Assembly (NCBI GenBank): GCA_028751875.1
Contig: CM054140.1
Coordinates: 48,406,673 to 48,470,672 of the forward strand
DNA length: 64,000 nucleotides
Source: Rapana venosa
Lineage: Eukaryota; Mollusca; Gastropoda; Neogastropoda; Muricidae
Direction of reading: 5' to 3'
Every line of letters begins with the position of its first letter. Position 1 is the first letter of the stretch. Positions 46,289-57,099 of the stretch are shown here, in pieces. Below the pieces are notes generated by a model. It did no database searches and was not told the DNA's origin. It was given only the letters and a program-made list of their open reading frames with translations. A program made the translations under genes and the position numbers.

Positions 46289-46598
46289 GTTTCTAGAATT
46301 ACAGCGTTATTGGTTTATTTTTGCTTCTTGGTTTTTCATAAAGTCTTCAGGACTTGTATGGCTGCATATATATACATATATATAGAGTGTGTGTGTTTGT
46401 ATGTGTACAGGTATGCCTGCGCGTATTTAAAAAATTTTTTTTTTAGAAAGATAAAAAATTAAAAACTTGATTCGCAATAGATACTTGCTTATCCGGGACA
46501 GATGTCTGCATCGTTATCGAATAATGCTATTTGTTTCTTTCAAGTCTTGTATGAAATTTGTAAGAAAAGATCTTGCGCTTAAATTGGAATATACGATA

Positions 46599-46718
46599 GT
46601 AAAAAAAGGTAAAGGTAAAGGAGTCCCATAACCTATAAGGTCGTAGGGGAGCGAGGCGTCAGAGACCTCACTTCTCTAGGGCCAGCATATTGAGGGCGGC
46701 GCCCATCTCCTCTCCCTC
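46599..46718 (-). mobile_element. tRNA/5S SINE, 5'-truncated copy with TSDs
   Basis: The 3' part of the same family in reverse orientation (AAAGGTAAAGG, CCTATAAGGTCGTAGGGGAG, CAGCATATTGAGGGCGGCGC). It is flanked by 11-bp duplications AATATACGATA (46588-46598 and 46719-46729). The missing head indicates 5' truncation at insertion. Confidence 0.82.
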
Positions 46719-47336
46719 AATATACGATACAAACAGAATAAACAGTTTTATCATTTGAAATGGTAAGTTTTGCTAGATGGAAAATTTAGCACAGAAGGAT
46801 CACTCGCAGACGTGCAATTCTAGTTGTGGGCTGTTTGTGAAATGTATTGGTAGTGGCTAATCAGGCATAGGATGCATGAGCTCATGCACTTAGTTTTATG
46901 GATACCATACCAATATTCAGTGATTTGAATCGTGCATACTGTCAGACGTTTCAAAAGCGGGTCAAATCTTTGGCAGAAAAAAGCAACATTAGGGCAACTG
47001 CGTTCCAAATAGGAATTTTTATTCAAATAAAAGGATACCATTTTACAAGGTTTGTAACATTTGAGTACACCTGTTCAGTCTTGGTTTAAAACGATACTAC
47101 TCAGTGTGGTTAAACACACACTCTATTGAGGGGAGTAACAGTGCTGACTTTGCTTTTAGACCGTAACTCAATCAAATAGTGTAGTAATTATTTTTTGTGT
47201 GCGGTATCATTTGATAACTTGTCATCTGTTTCCTATCTTTTATTGTAGCATTCTACTCGAGACTAAAAATTGAAATGGCATTCGGACACGTGCGGAATTT
47301 TTAAGTCATTTACGCTTTCTTTTTCCCCCCCTTTTT

Positions 47337-47625
47337 TTTGCTGCCTCATCTTCTGTGACGTCCCCCGTCCTGCTGTTCCCACGCCGCTCATTCCAATCTC
47401 CCGCCACAACCATACCCAGATTTGTAAATGTCTCATCCTCAGGGTCGGAAGTCCACAGGGAGCCCATCACTATCAGGCCGCCGTGGGGCCACCAGCCAGA
47501 GGGGCCCTGCACTGCTGCTGGGTCACTTTGGCGGTGTCAGTGGTGCCTGTTCTGAGCAAACATACACAGGACACCACCTACTAAGTCCCCTACTAACGAC
47601 AGTGATAGCTCAGTCGCGGAGCCAG
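47337..47625 (-). repeat. Dispersed repeat, copy 2 (inverted)
   Basis: Inverted counterpart of 18668-18985. On the minus strand both copies keep a similar short peptide pattern (GWWPH..., LWTS-PE...), which might reflect an origin in a longer coding element; this is speculative. Confidence 0.7.
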
Positions 47626-47959
47626 ACTGAGTGAGTTGCCCACCCGAGGTGGCGACTACCACAACGTCCCTCCAACGACCGTCCCCCGCGAACCTCCACC
47701 CCAAAGGCTTTGACACAAACTCACCACAGGCACTGAAGTGGATGGGCAAACCGAATCTGAGGTCACCATGAGAGACCAGAGCAATTGGGACCACCGAATC
47801 AGAGGCAATTTTTTTTTATTGCATGATGATCAATGACAATGAGGATGACGTAATTATGCTGTTGTGGAAGTGCATATGCTTTGAGACTACTTGACAGGGT
47901 TGTACTCTACGCTTACTATCATAATATATCCCGGCGTTAACCGGGCCCAAGAGATACAG

Positions 47960-48190
47960 ACACCTGCAGTGTTGGTCAGGTAGTTTGAGCAACACTCTTA
48001 AACTCGCATCCGTTAAGTGGATGAAGCTCGACTGTGTGGTCCCAGTCTTCCCACTGAGCCCACAGCACGCTCACTCTGGGTAGGAGCCGGCCGGAGTCCG
48101 AAAAATCCCTATGACTCTTATGGGAATCAAACCCGCGACCTTCCAGTCCGTAACCCAAGGCGCTAACCACTGCGGCATGGCGGCTGGTCA
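47960..48190 (-). mobile_element. tRNA-headed SINE, fourth family
   Basis: On the minus strand the element begins with a tRNA-like head containing CGCAGTGGTTAGCGCC (A box) and GGGTTTGATTCCC (B box). The body extends through GGGCTCAGTGGGAAGACTGG. Only one copy is in the window. Confidence 0.75.
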
Positions 48191-48377
48191 TTTACGCTTT
48201 CTATGCTTTGTGTGTGTGCGTAAGTAATTTACGCTTTATACGTTGTGTGTGTGTGTTCTGAAGAAAAAGTGTGTGAAATGTGTTTGCGGTTGTGAGATTC
48301 ATCTACGTAACAATACTAAACTAATAAATGAATAATATCATGGCATAACTTGCGGCGCACATTGCATTTTAAAAACG

Positions 48378-48386
48378 TATATATAT

Positions 48387-48430
<44 letters not shown>
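48378..48430 (+). repeat. (AT)n tract
   Basis: Self-complementary AT repeat about 150 bp upstream of exon 17. Confidence 0.88.
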
Positions 48431-48432
<2 letters not shown>

Positions 48433-48576
48433 TATGTATTTGGCACAGAGTCAGATCTTTTGCGACGTTGTGGTGGATGCAGTGTGCCTTATTATTATTA
48501 TCATTATTATTGTTATTATCATTTTTGTTGTTGTTGTTGCTGCATATTGACAACGCTGTGCTGCGTATCTCCCCAG

Positions 48577-48741
48577 TGGATGGCGTCTTCAGCGCCTGGA
48601 GCCAGTGGAGCGACTGCGACGTCACGTGTGGGGGCGGCGTCACGCTGCGCAGTCGCACGTGCGTTGGCCCGCTTCATGGCGGCAAGGACTGCCAAGGAGC
48701 GCAACTCGAAAACCGCACGTGCAGCGCTCACAATTGCCCCG
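48577..48741 (+). CDS. Exon 17: TSP1 repeat T14 (first Trp replaced by Phe)
   Basis: Encodes VDGVFSAWSQWSDCDVTCGG, then TLRSRTC, GPLHGGKDC, NRTC and AHNCPG. 165 bp, phase 1-1, six cysteines. The first Trp is Phe, removing one C-mannosylation site; CDVTCGGG keeps the fucosylation consensus. Sequon NRT overlaps cysteine 5. Acceptor CGTATCTCCCCAG|TG; donor CCCG|GTGCGC is weak. A 70-bp minisatellite starts about 110 bp downstream. Confidence 0.94.
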
Positions 48742-48852
48742 GTGCGCCTTGTGCTGCGTTTTTTGCTGTGCCCAGTGTCTTTTGACCTAGACGTGTTTTG
48801 TGGACTGTTGTCTGGTCATGGCGAGTGGAGTCAGGGGATGTTGGGGGCTGCC

Positions 48853-49300
48853 CCTTGAGCAGAGCTGTAAAAAAAATACTGAAATATTTTGAAATATAAT
48901 GTATTGCATTTGATATGATCATCCCTGAGCACAGCTAGGAAAATATTGCATTATTTTGAAAAATTATATTTGTTTCATGGAATTATTTTGAAAAATGATA
49001 TTATTCCATTTGATATGGTCGTCTCTGAGCAGAGCTATAGAACAATATTGAATTATTTTGAAACATATATATTATTGCATTTGGTATGGTCGTGCCTGAG
49101 CAGAGCTATAGAACAATATTGAATTAATTTGAAACATATATATTATTGCATTTGATATGGTCGTCTCTGAGCAGAGCTATAGAAAAATACTGAATTATAT
49201 TGAAATATGATGTATTGCATTTGATATGATCGCCCTATGATCGCCCTAAGCAGAGCTATTGAACAATACTGAATTATTTTGAAAAAAAGTATAGCACTTG
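48853..49300 (+). repeat. Roughly 70-bp minisatellite
   Basis: About six units of GAGCAGAGCTATAGAACAAT, ATTGAATTATTTTGAAA and GCATTTGATATGGTCGTCTC, with one internal 30-bp duplication. Confidence 0.83.
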
Positions 49301-50305
49301 ACACACTCTGTGTAAACTTGTGTGACCAAGTTTTTAGGGGCGATATAATCTATGATTGAGAGATTTTTTATCTCGTGGTGTTAAAGTAATCAAAGGTGCA
49401 CATCGCTGCTAGGATGCTTATCTGAGAGAAAATATTGACCCAGGAGACAACCTTGTACCCAACCACATTCCCCCTTCAAGTCACCTCAGCTGAGGCGATT
49501 AACTGTAGGCCCGTGTGCCAGGGCATGCATGGCATTATTTTTTGCGTGGACATGAAAGCCCATCCATCTTTCATGGAAGATACGGTCAACTGAGGCTAGT
49601 GGTGTGGATAATAGAACATACTCAGCAAGCAGTCTAGAGCCTGGAGAGGGACGGGTTGTGCCAAGTTCCCCTTGCTCAGGACATAACTGCCTGAAGATTT
49701 CACCGTTGGGCCTCAATGTCTTGGGCTGTTAGTGGTTAAACTAGGTCAGTACTTGTAGAATATGCTTGCATAGCGTTGTATTGCTTAATAATTGTACTAT
49801 TTTTAGGGGGCCCCGCGGCACGAAAGGGGGATAACTTGCGGTTACCATAGTCCCTAAATCGGATATTTCCACTGGGACTATAGTACAACCAAAATAACAA
49901 CAACAGTCATTGTAGACTTTGGTGTGTCTTAAAACTCAGAAACAGCGATGTTGACATTTAATTTTTGGAAGTAGGCGAGTGTCTCCTTTTTTCTTAAGTT
50001 AACAAAAGTGCAACGCTGCTGAGTATAAATGCATAGTTATAGAAATTAGGCGAACACATTCAAAAAGCTTACTGTCGGTCCCTGCGTAACACTATACTCA
50101 TTAGGCAAGGGGAAAATGTTAGCTAACCATGCGAAGCAAGCCAGAAATTCAAATGATCGTCCTAAGCTTTTTATTTATAATTCTATTTTTTTTAAAGGAT
50201 GGTATTTGTCTGAGTCATTCGCGCACTAACAGTATATGGAGTAGAGATAGACTTCCCGCCCAGCAGCTTTGCATATAGAAAAGAGAGGCGGTATAGGATG
50301 GATTG

Positions 50306-50470
50306 TGTGTGGTCTGGCATTAACGCGCTCGCCTCGTGCGCTGGAGGTCCCTGTACCAGGTTTGAATGCTTCTGAAGCTGAGCTTTTTTCCCGATCCGCT
50401 AAACCATGAGAAGTAGTCTAGGTTCTAGTCTTTCGAATGAGGCTGTAATTTGAGATTTTGCGTGCAATGG
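50306..50470 (+). mobile_element. Diverged family-2-like SINE
   Basis: Keeps the pattern of head (GTGTGGTCTGGCATTAACGC), B-box remnant (AGGTTTGAATGC), CGCTAAACCATGAGAAGTAG and core remnant (TCTTTCGAATGAGGCTGTAA). It flows into the tandem array at 50455. Confidence 0.65.
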
Positions 50471-50822
50471 GCTTTAATTTTAGCAAACGCAAAAGAGACT
50501 GTGATATGAGATCTTGCGTGCAAATGTGCATTTAGCAAACGCAAAAGAGACTGTAATGATTATGAGATCTTGCGTGCAATGTGCATTTAGCAAACGCAAA
50601 AGAGACTGCAATATGAGATCTTGCGTGCAATGTGCATTTATAATAGCAAACGCAAAAGAGACTGTAATAATTATGAGATCTTGCGTGCAATGTGCATTAT
50701 TTTATCAAACGCAAAAGAGACTGTGATATGAGATCTTGCGTGCAATGTGCATTTATCAAACGCAAAAGAGACTGTAATATGAGATCTTGCGTGCAAATGT
50801 GCATTTATCAAACGCAAAAGAT
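50455..50822 (+). repeat. Roughly 50-bp array derived from a SINE
   Basis: Seven units of TATGAGATCTTGCGTGCAAT, GTGCATTTAGCAAACG and CAAAAGAGACTGTAA. The unit resembles the family-2 SINE segment GTGTGCTACACA..AGCGCACGTAAAAGAAC and directly follows a SINE remnant. Confidence 0.8.
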
Positions 50823-52162
50823 TGTACGCCGTTAAAAGTTGTCCATGGCAATACTTGGTAAAAGAAATCCACTCATCTAGGGAAATAAAAAATTGCGCTC
50901 ACGGGGAGAAACAGAAGCGTTACCCAGCATGCAGTCTGCAACTTAGGGATGAGCTGCTCCGGGTTCAACTGGTCAAAGACTCATAGCATGAACAGTTTCA
51001 CTGCCCCAGCGACTCCTTACTGGGTGAAGGACAGAAAGACAGACACCCCCCCCCCCCCTCTAAAAAAAGGAAAAAATTATGCCAAATTATTTACTGGTTT
51101 CATTTTTTTAAACGTACGTGGGTACTGTCCTGCATGGAAGATGGAATACGGATATCTTTATGTACGAATTAAAAACAAAGAACGGCTAAGAACGCAGAAG
51201 TTAAACCAAAAAATCAATGGTTTGATTTATTTTGCGCTAATGTATTAAGATTGAGAACGATGGTAAAAATTGAAAGCCCGTGTTCGCTGAAGAAGAAGAA
51301 GAAGAAATGAAGTGAAAGAATCTAGATCTTCACTTACACATTACTTTCCATTGGTATCATGGTTAGTGTTTAAAAAAATTAGAAAAAAATCTTCTTGCTG
51401 ATACATTTATGTTTTACTGGACCACATTATTCATTTTTTCTTCAATCGAAACAGTACCTATACACTTATTTCATATGCATATCATCACGTTGGCTGCTTT
51501 CACTGCACAGTCGCTTTGTGCTTTGGGTTACCGTTATTGATTGACTTGAGTTCAGTTTTGTTTCATTCTCCGTTACATTGGTTTGTAGTTGCATGGCTTG
51601 CTGCTACAGGCTTCATGTGAAACTGTTTAGCAATGACTGATGCATTTTTCAGTCATCTAGTTGGTTTTAAACTCTCTTCTGAAGCGAAAGTGAGTCTATA
51701 TTGTCATCTCGGTTCAGTCACTTTTCTGCGGTAAACTTTATCGTTGAAGTTTTTTGTTTAAAAAAATGTATTCTACAAATGCCAAACTGGGCAGGGTTAT
51801 TGACATAAATATTGCCTTTGCGTATGTCTCCAGTGCAAAAATATAAATGCAAATGCAGACAGCGTTAAAAGGCAGTAACTAAACCATGGGAGGTAGTTAC
51901 GTGTAGAAAACAAGAACTACCTCTCGCTGAAAAGTATTACTAATGAGCAGATAGTAATTTCATAACGATCAGCTATCTTTTACTTCACGATTCTTTGTTT
52001 CTCATCGTTGCTATTGCAGCAACATATCTATTGTATTGACCCATTTTCCGAAATTCCATGTGGTTGCTCCTGCCAAATTGTGAATACCGGAAAGTGAATC
52101 CTGTTCTTTTTGAATAATTGGAGAAACTTTTAGCTGGGATAATTTTTTTTCAATCATCGGCT

Positions 52163-52264
52163 AGAGTACCGAGGTTCAATGGTGAGATTTTTGGGTATGC
52201 GACCGTTCCACCCCCCCCCCCTCCCCATTAAGGTAACCGCATTCCGATTTCGGGGATGCTGTGA
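52163..52264 (+). repeat. Roughly 100-bp dispersed repeat (paired with 27897)
   Basis: Second copy, with a poly-C expansion in the middle (52209-52221). Confidence 0.7.
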
Positions 52265-53107
52265 TGAAAAAAACCCAAGAAAGAAATTGGTTTTATTATT
52301 TCTTTTTAAAGACCAGGTACGGTTAATAAACGGTATTATTCAGGGAGATTATTACAAGAGAGTCACTTGCAAAATGATAAGATGTATGTGAATTTTTTGT
52401 TTTGGCCTGTACTGCGTGCGTGCGTGCGTGCGTGCGTGCGTGTGTGTGTGTGTGTGTGTGCGTGCGTGCGTGTGTGTGTAGTTCATTTTCAGAGATAAAG
52501 CGAAGTTGCGTGAAACAAAAATGTTTCAGACATTCTTTGGGATAACGAAAAAGAAAGTTTTAAGAACTATGCAACTTTATTTTCTTCACTCTAATTTAGT
52601 GGGGGGGGGGGGGGGGGATAGAAATTTATATTCAGTTTGTCACAAACGATAGTTACTGGTAGCAGTGACTACGGAGTAGAAGTTTTATAAATCAAGTGAA
52701 TTTTTTACAGTCTCTTGTTTTTCTGTATCGCTTTCACCATCTACAGGTTTTATCTTGAAGCTAGTTTGAGTGAGGGAACGAAACAAAGTAATTCTGTATT
52801 GCATACACAACTGATTCGTGTGCTTGTTTACTTGAATAGTCGCCAGTTCCATGAAATGATTGTAAGAAACTATAAGAATCTCCATTGTTATCTAGTTATA
52901 TCGGTTAGTCCAGAACACGCACGCACGCACGCATGCGCGCACACACACACACGCACACACATACACACAAAACGCACACACACACACAGAGTTGCGAAGT
53001 AGCAAGACGACATTTTACATTTTAGTATATTACAGGATTGTCATTAGTTCTCTGATTTCAAGAACCGAAAGAAAGCTGAATACCTTTAGATTTGTTGGCT
53101 ATTTAGT

Positions 53108-53498
53108 GAATCAGTGGTCTAGAGGTAAAGCGCCTGTCTAGAAAGCGAAAAGTCCGGGTCGGAAGTGTGCGGTGGTTCGAATCCCGTTTGGGCCCAAAAC
53201 TTTTCCACCCATCTATTAGACCATGAGTGGTGGTCTGGGCGCTAGTCTTTCGGATGAGACGATGAACCGAGGTCCCGTGTGCTACACAAAATTATTCAGC
53301 GCACGTAAAAGAACCTACGACAGCAAGAGAGTTGTCCCTGGCAAAATTCCTAGAAAAAAGCCACTCTGTTAGGGAAACAAATACAATTGCAGACGGAATA
53401 AAGGGTGGCGCTGCTCTTGGGGCGATGCGCTGTCCTCGGGGAGAGCAGCCCGAATTTCACGCAGAGAAATCTCGTGATTTAAAAGTGGTATGAATAAA
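53108..53498 (+). mobile_element. tRNA-SINE family 2, second copy
   Basis: A-box-like AGTGGTCTAGAGGTAAAGCG, B box GGTTCGAATCCC (perfect), core CGGATGAGACGATGAACCGA, and an (AATA)n end. It contains about 25 bp (near AAAAAGCCACTCTGTTAGGG) absent from the 20466 copy. Confidence 0.83.
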
Positions 53499-54186
53499 TA
53501 AATAAATCAATAAAGAGAATTAAAAAATAAAAAATAAATCAGATATATACTGGCTGAAGTTACCATTTTTTTTGTTTGTTTTGTTAAACAAAAGAAACAC
53601 ATATTCTGGTTGGAGTTACTGATTTTGGTTTAACATAAGAAACACGCAACCTTGTTAAAAGTAATAAAAAGTAACATACATTCAATACTTGCTGCAGTTA
53701 CTCTTTTTGTACGTATTTCCTTCTGTCAAACTAACAAAGAAACTCTGAGAAGTGCCAGTAGCTGGTGAAAGTGTGTATGAAGCCGATGAACGTCATACTT
53801 CCCATTACATGTAGTATCCACGTTTTGTAAATATGTCACTGCCTTAAAACGATGTGGGTTTTTTTGTACCAATCTTGATATTAAATCTTATTGGTACGTA
53901 TGTATAGTAGTTGACAAAAGTTTCATAAAGAGCAGTTTTAAAGTTTTCTTACTAGAAAGACATAGATTGTGTAATAGGTGTTACTTGATACATGTTGCAT
54001 CTAGTGATAAAAGTGTGCAGAAACGCACATGCATACATAGTTACACACGAAGAAATGTACATACCCATAACATTGCATACACTAGCTCACGCATCTCTTG
54101 TTTTTTATCAGTCTGTCTGTCTTCTGTCTGTAGCTCTCTCTCTATGTCTCTGTTTCTCGCTGTCTGTCTCTGTCCCTATCTATCTA

Positions 54187-54220
<34 letters not shown>

Positions 54221-54434
54221 GTCAAAGACGTACAATGATCAATATAGCTCAACTCTTTAATCGATGATTCTTAAAGTTTAAGACAATTTCAAGCTCCACT
54301 CATGTGCGAACACACACGCGTGCGCGCACCCCCCTCTCTCTCCCTCCCTCTCTCTCTCCTCCCCTCCTCCTCTTCCTCCTCCTCCTCCCTCTCTTACCCC
54401 CTCCTCCTCCTAATCAACTCCTACATGCTCGCAG

Positions 54435-54599
54435 TGGACGGCGTGTGGGAGGAGTGGGGCCAGTGGTCAGTGTGTACGGTGACGTGTGGTGGGGGCAGGC
54501 AGAAGCGAACCCGAACCTGCACCGGTCCCTTCTACGGCGGCGCCAACTGCACGGGGCCCGCCCAGGAGACACAGGACTGTAACGTGTTTCACTGTCCAG
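54435..54599 (+). CDS. Exon 18: TSP1 repeat T15 with GC donor
   Basis: Encodes [20 protein letters not shown], then [19 protein letters not shown] and VFHCPG. 165 bp, phase 1-1, six cysteines, three Trp, CTVTCGGG consensus and sequon NCT. Acceptor CATGCTCGCAG|TG follows a CTC-rich tract. The module-ending codon pattern TGT CCA G, which in many sister exons is followed by GT, is followed here by GCAAGT, so the intron is of the GC-AG class; CAG|GCAAGT is the optimal context for GC donors. Nearby GT alternatives would not keep phase 1 with this module end. Confidence 0.93.
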
Positions 54600-54726
54600 G
54601 CAAGTTGGACCTTCTGTCTGTCTGTCTGTCTGACTGCCTGTCTTTATCTCTCTCTCCTGCTGGGTCGTTTATTTAAGCGTTCTCTGTACTATTAAGTATT
54701 CTGTACCCTTCTCTGTCTTCTATTAC

Positions 54727-55062
54727 GGACGGGATAGCCTAGTGGTCAAAACATTGCGTTCGCAATCTGACCACCCGGGTTTGATTCCCATTCAAGGGAT
54801 TACTTTCCTCTGGAGTTAACATCAGTGCAGACTCCACTCTCCCCCAAAAGTCCTTCGGATGAGACTATAAACCGAGGCCCCGTGTGCGAACGTACGCAGA
54901 ACATCTTGCGCACACGTTTAAATCCTGTTCCGCTTTTCGTAAGAGTAGGCCATTGTGTGCCGGTGGGAAGAGATGACAGAATTCACAAATCCTCATACAC
55001 ACGGGGACTGGATGTAAAAAAGCACATAAGTGCGTATTTCATTATCCTCGATATAAAACAAT
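54727..55062 (+). mobile_element. tRNA-SINE family 1, full length
   Basis: The head GGACGGGATAGCCTAGTGGT carries an A box and GGGTTTGATTCCC a B box (tRNA promoter). A body follows with the core CGGATGAGACTATAAACCGA and GGCCCCGTGTGCG, then the tail GTGCGTATTTCATTATCCTC and a poly(A/T)-rich end. This copy is the best reference for the fragmentary copies elsewhere. Confidence 0.85.
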
Positions 55063-55344
55063 AAAATAAATAAATTATCTGCAGCTCACTCTGTCTTTCC
55101 CTTCTATTGTCCGTCTCTTTCTGTCTGTTATTAGTACTTGTTATCAAGTACTCTGCGTTTGTCTGAACCCTTCTCTGTCTTGCCCAATCTGCATCTCGCT
55201 CATCTCGTCTGTCTTTTCTTTCCATTGTCTGTCTTATTTGTCAAAATTGTGGTCTGTGTCTTTGCTTTACAGCATGTCTGATGTCTGTCGGTTGGTTGGT
55301 CTATTTCTGTTTGACTGTTTGCCGCTGTCTGTGTCTCTGTCTGC

Positions 55345-55366
55345 TGTATGTGTGTGTGTGTGTGTG

Positions 55367-55416
<50 letters not shown>

Positions 55417-55553
55417 CCATGTGCGCACACAGTTCTTCCCCTCCCTTTCTCTCTCTTTTTTCACGCCATTACGTATTGTACACAACCACACAGTAACACA
55501 CAGACACATACACACACAGACACACACACACAGACACACACACACACACACAC

Positions 55554-55617
<64 letters not shown>
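55345..55617 (+). repeat. GT, CT and CA microsatellites
   Basis: GT then CT at 55345-55415; CA at 55490-55617. Confidence 0.88.
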
Positions 55618-55620
<3 letters not shown>

Positions 55621-55921
55621 CGCATCCATACATGTTAGTACACGAGTACTAGTATTTCAATCTCTTTTCATGTCAAAGCATGATATAAACACAAAATAGC
55701 AAAATAGACTGGAACTGTGTAGGAGAGTTCCATAGTTACACTGAACATCTACCAACACTCTAAACCCAAAGGAAACTTGGCGAAGGATCTACTTTTAATT
55801 TAGAATCAAGGATATGTTTGCGTGTGCGTGAGGGCAGACACAACCATCGTGAAGCAGATCTTGGCTGTAACGAGAAAGAATAATGCTTAAACGGCTGCCC
55901 AACATAACTGTTACATGGTAA

Positions 55922-56368
55922 CGGTAAAGGTGTCCCATAACCTATAAGGTCGTAGGGGAGCGAGGCATCAGAGCCCTCACTTCTCTAGGGGCCAGCATAT
56001 TGAGGGCGGCGCCCATCTCCTCTCCCTCGCTGCTTTACCTGGTGTGGTGTGTGTGTGTGTTCGTGACATTTTATTTGAAAACCAATATGAAATATAGCTT
56101 TTGTGTCTTTGATATATTTGATGTGTATCAATCTGCCTGTCAGTATTGTAATTGCCCTTCATGGGATGATTAAAGTGTTTTTGACTTGACTTGACTTGAC
56201 TTACCTTCCCTGAACCTAAAGAGGGCAGGTACCTATTTACAGCTGGTTGAACTGGGGGACTGTACTGAAGCCAAGGCGCGCAAACAGTCACCTATCCAAC
56301 TTGTAACCTTTGCTTAACTTGGCTGGGGGAAAGCGAGTGCTCTCAGCAATGAGCTATCCCGTGCCCCT
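55922..56368 (-). mobile_element. tRNA/5S SINE, full copy split by a nested insertion
   Basis: A reverse-orientation copy that ends in GAGCTATCCCGTGCCCC (A-box side). It is interrupted at the sequence TTACCT by a foreign segment at about 56041-56200. The tail, 5S-like block and head are all recognisable. Confidence 0.82.
56041..56200 (+). mobile_element. Nested insertion with (TTGAC)n tail
   Basis: A roughly 160-bp segment that starts with a GT tract and ends GATTAAAGTGTTTTTGACTT followed by repeated GACTT. It splits the SINE above with a repeated TTACCT at both junctions, consistent with a short target-site duplication. It probably belongs to another short retroposon family; no coding capacity. 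Confidence 0.6.
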
Positions 56369-56436
56369 TACACGCTAAATTACCGTATAAGACAAATGGG
56401 ACATGCTTTAACATAACGTAAGAAGTCTCAACCCAA

Positions 56437-56650
56437 TTTTTGCAACAGAAAATGCAGTACATGATGATATCTGTCAATCATATAAATGCATACTGAATTA
56501 ATGCATTGAATTCATACATATGAATACAGTATAATTCTCCAATTTTTGCAACAGAATATGCAGTACATGACGATATTATTTGTCGGTCATATAAATCCAT
56601 ACCGAATTAACGGATTGACTTGATGCGTATAAATACACTATAACTCTAAA
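56437..56650 (+). repeat. Roughly 105-bp tandem duplication
   Basis: Two diverged copies sharing CAATTTTTGCAACAGAA, ATGCAGTACATGA and CATATAAAT-CATAC-GAATTAA. Confidence 0.75.
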
Positions 56651-56934
56651 TTCCTGGTGGGAGGGGGGGGGGATGGAGTCTTTTTCATGCGTATTATCAC
56701 GGTAAAAGTATTGTGGACTTTTTTTCCCAGATTGTTTCAAACCTAGATGGACCACCATGCCAGTCAAAAAGTGTTGTGTATGGAAATCTTGCATATTATA
56801 GTCGTCCACTTGCACACTAGTTTTAAACGGTACGCCAGACTGAGTGAACCCTTGTTTGAATAGAGCTGCTGCCACTAGCTGATGTCTGTGTGTGTGACTG
56901 TTGCTCGCTTGCTTGCCTGCGCCTCGCGCAACAG

Positions 56935-57099
56935 AGGATGGCTTTTGGCAGCCGTGGACGGCGTGGAGCACGTGCAGCGCGTCGTGCGGGGGCGGCTATC
57001 ACCACAGGGACAGGGTCTGCCAGCTGCCCAGGGTTGGCGCCAAGAACTGCACGGGCGACGGTCACCAGAACCTCACATGCAACACCCACCGGTGTCCGG
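56935..57099 (+). CDS. Exon 19: TSP1 repeat T16
   Basis: Encodes EDGFWQPWTAWSTCSASCGG, then HHRDRVC, GAKNC, NLTC and THRCPG. 165 bp, phase 1-1, six cysteines, three Trp and CSASCGGG consensus. It starts with Glu rather than Val because the exon opens AG instead of TG. The loop QLPRVGAKNC lacks both GPF and GG. Sequons NCT and NLT. Acceptor CGCGCAACAG|AG is weak in pyrimidines; donor CCGG|GTATAA. Local sequence is more GC-rich than most neighbours. Confidence 0.92.

Larger units (their letters stand above)
46289..48576 (+). other. Intron 16
   Basis: Holds a 5'-truncated minus copy of the tRNA/5S SINE with target-site duplications (46599-46718), an inverted copy of the 18668 repeat (47337-47625, possibly to about 47810), a minus tRNA-headed SINE of a fourth family (47960-48190), and an (AT)n tract (48378-48430) followed by ATT/TTG close to the T14 acceptor. 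Confidence 0.8.
48742..54434 (+). other. Intron 17
   Basis: Holds a 70-bp minisatellite (48853-49300), a repeat tail (49800-49905), a divergent family-2 SINE (50306-50470) continuing into a roughly 50-bp array (50455-50822), the repeat shared with intron 12 (52163-52264), a poly-G run (52602-52618) and a full-length family-2 SINE (53108-53498). CT/GT (54115-54220) and CTC-rich (54320-54415) tracts precede the acceptor. Confidence 0.75.
54600..56934 (+). other. Intron 18 (GC-AG)
   Basis: Holds a CTGT tract just after the donor (54615-54655), a full-length plus SINE family-1 copy (54727-55062), CT (55345-55415) and CA (55490-55617) tracts, a tRNA/5S SINE on the minus strand with a nested insertion (55922-56368), and a direct duplication (56437/56540). 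Confidence 0.8.
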
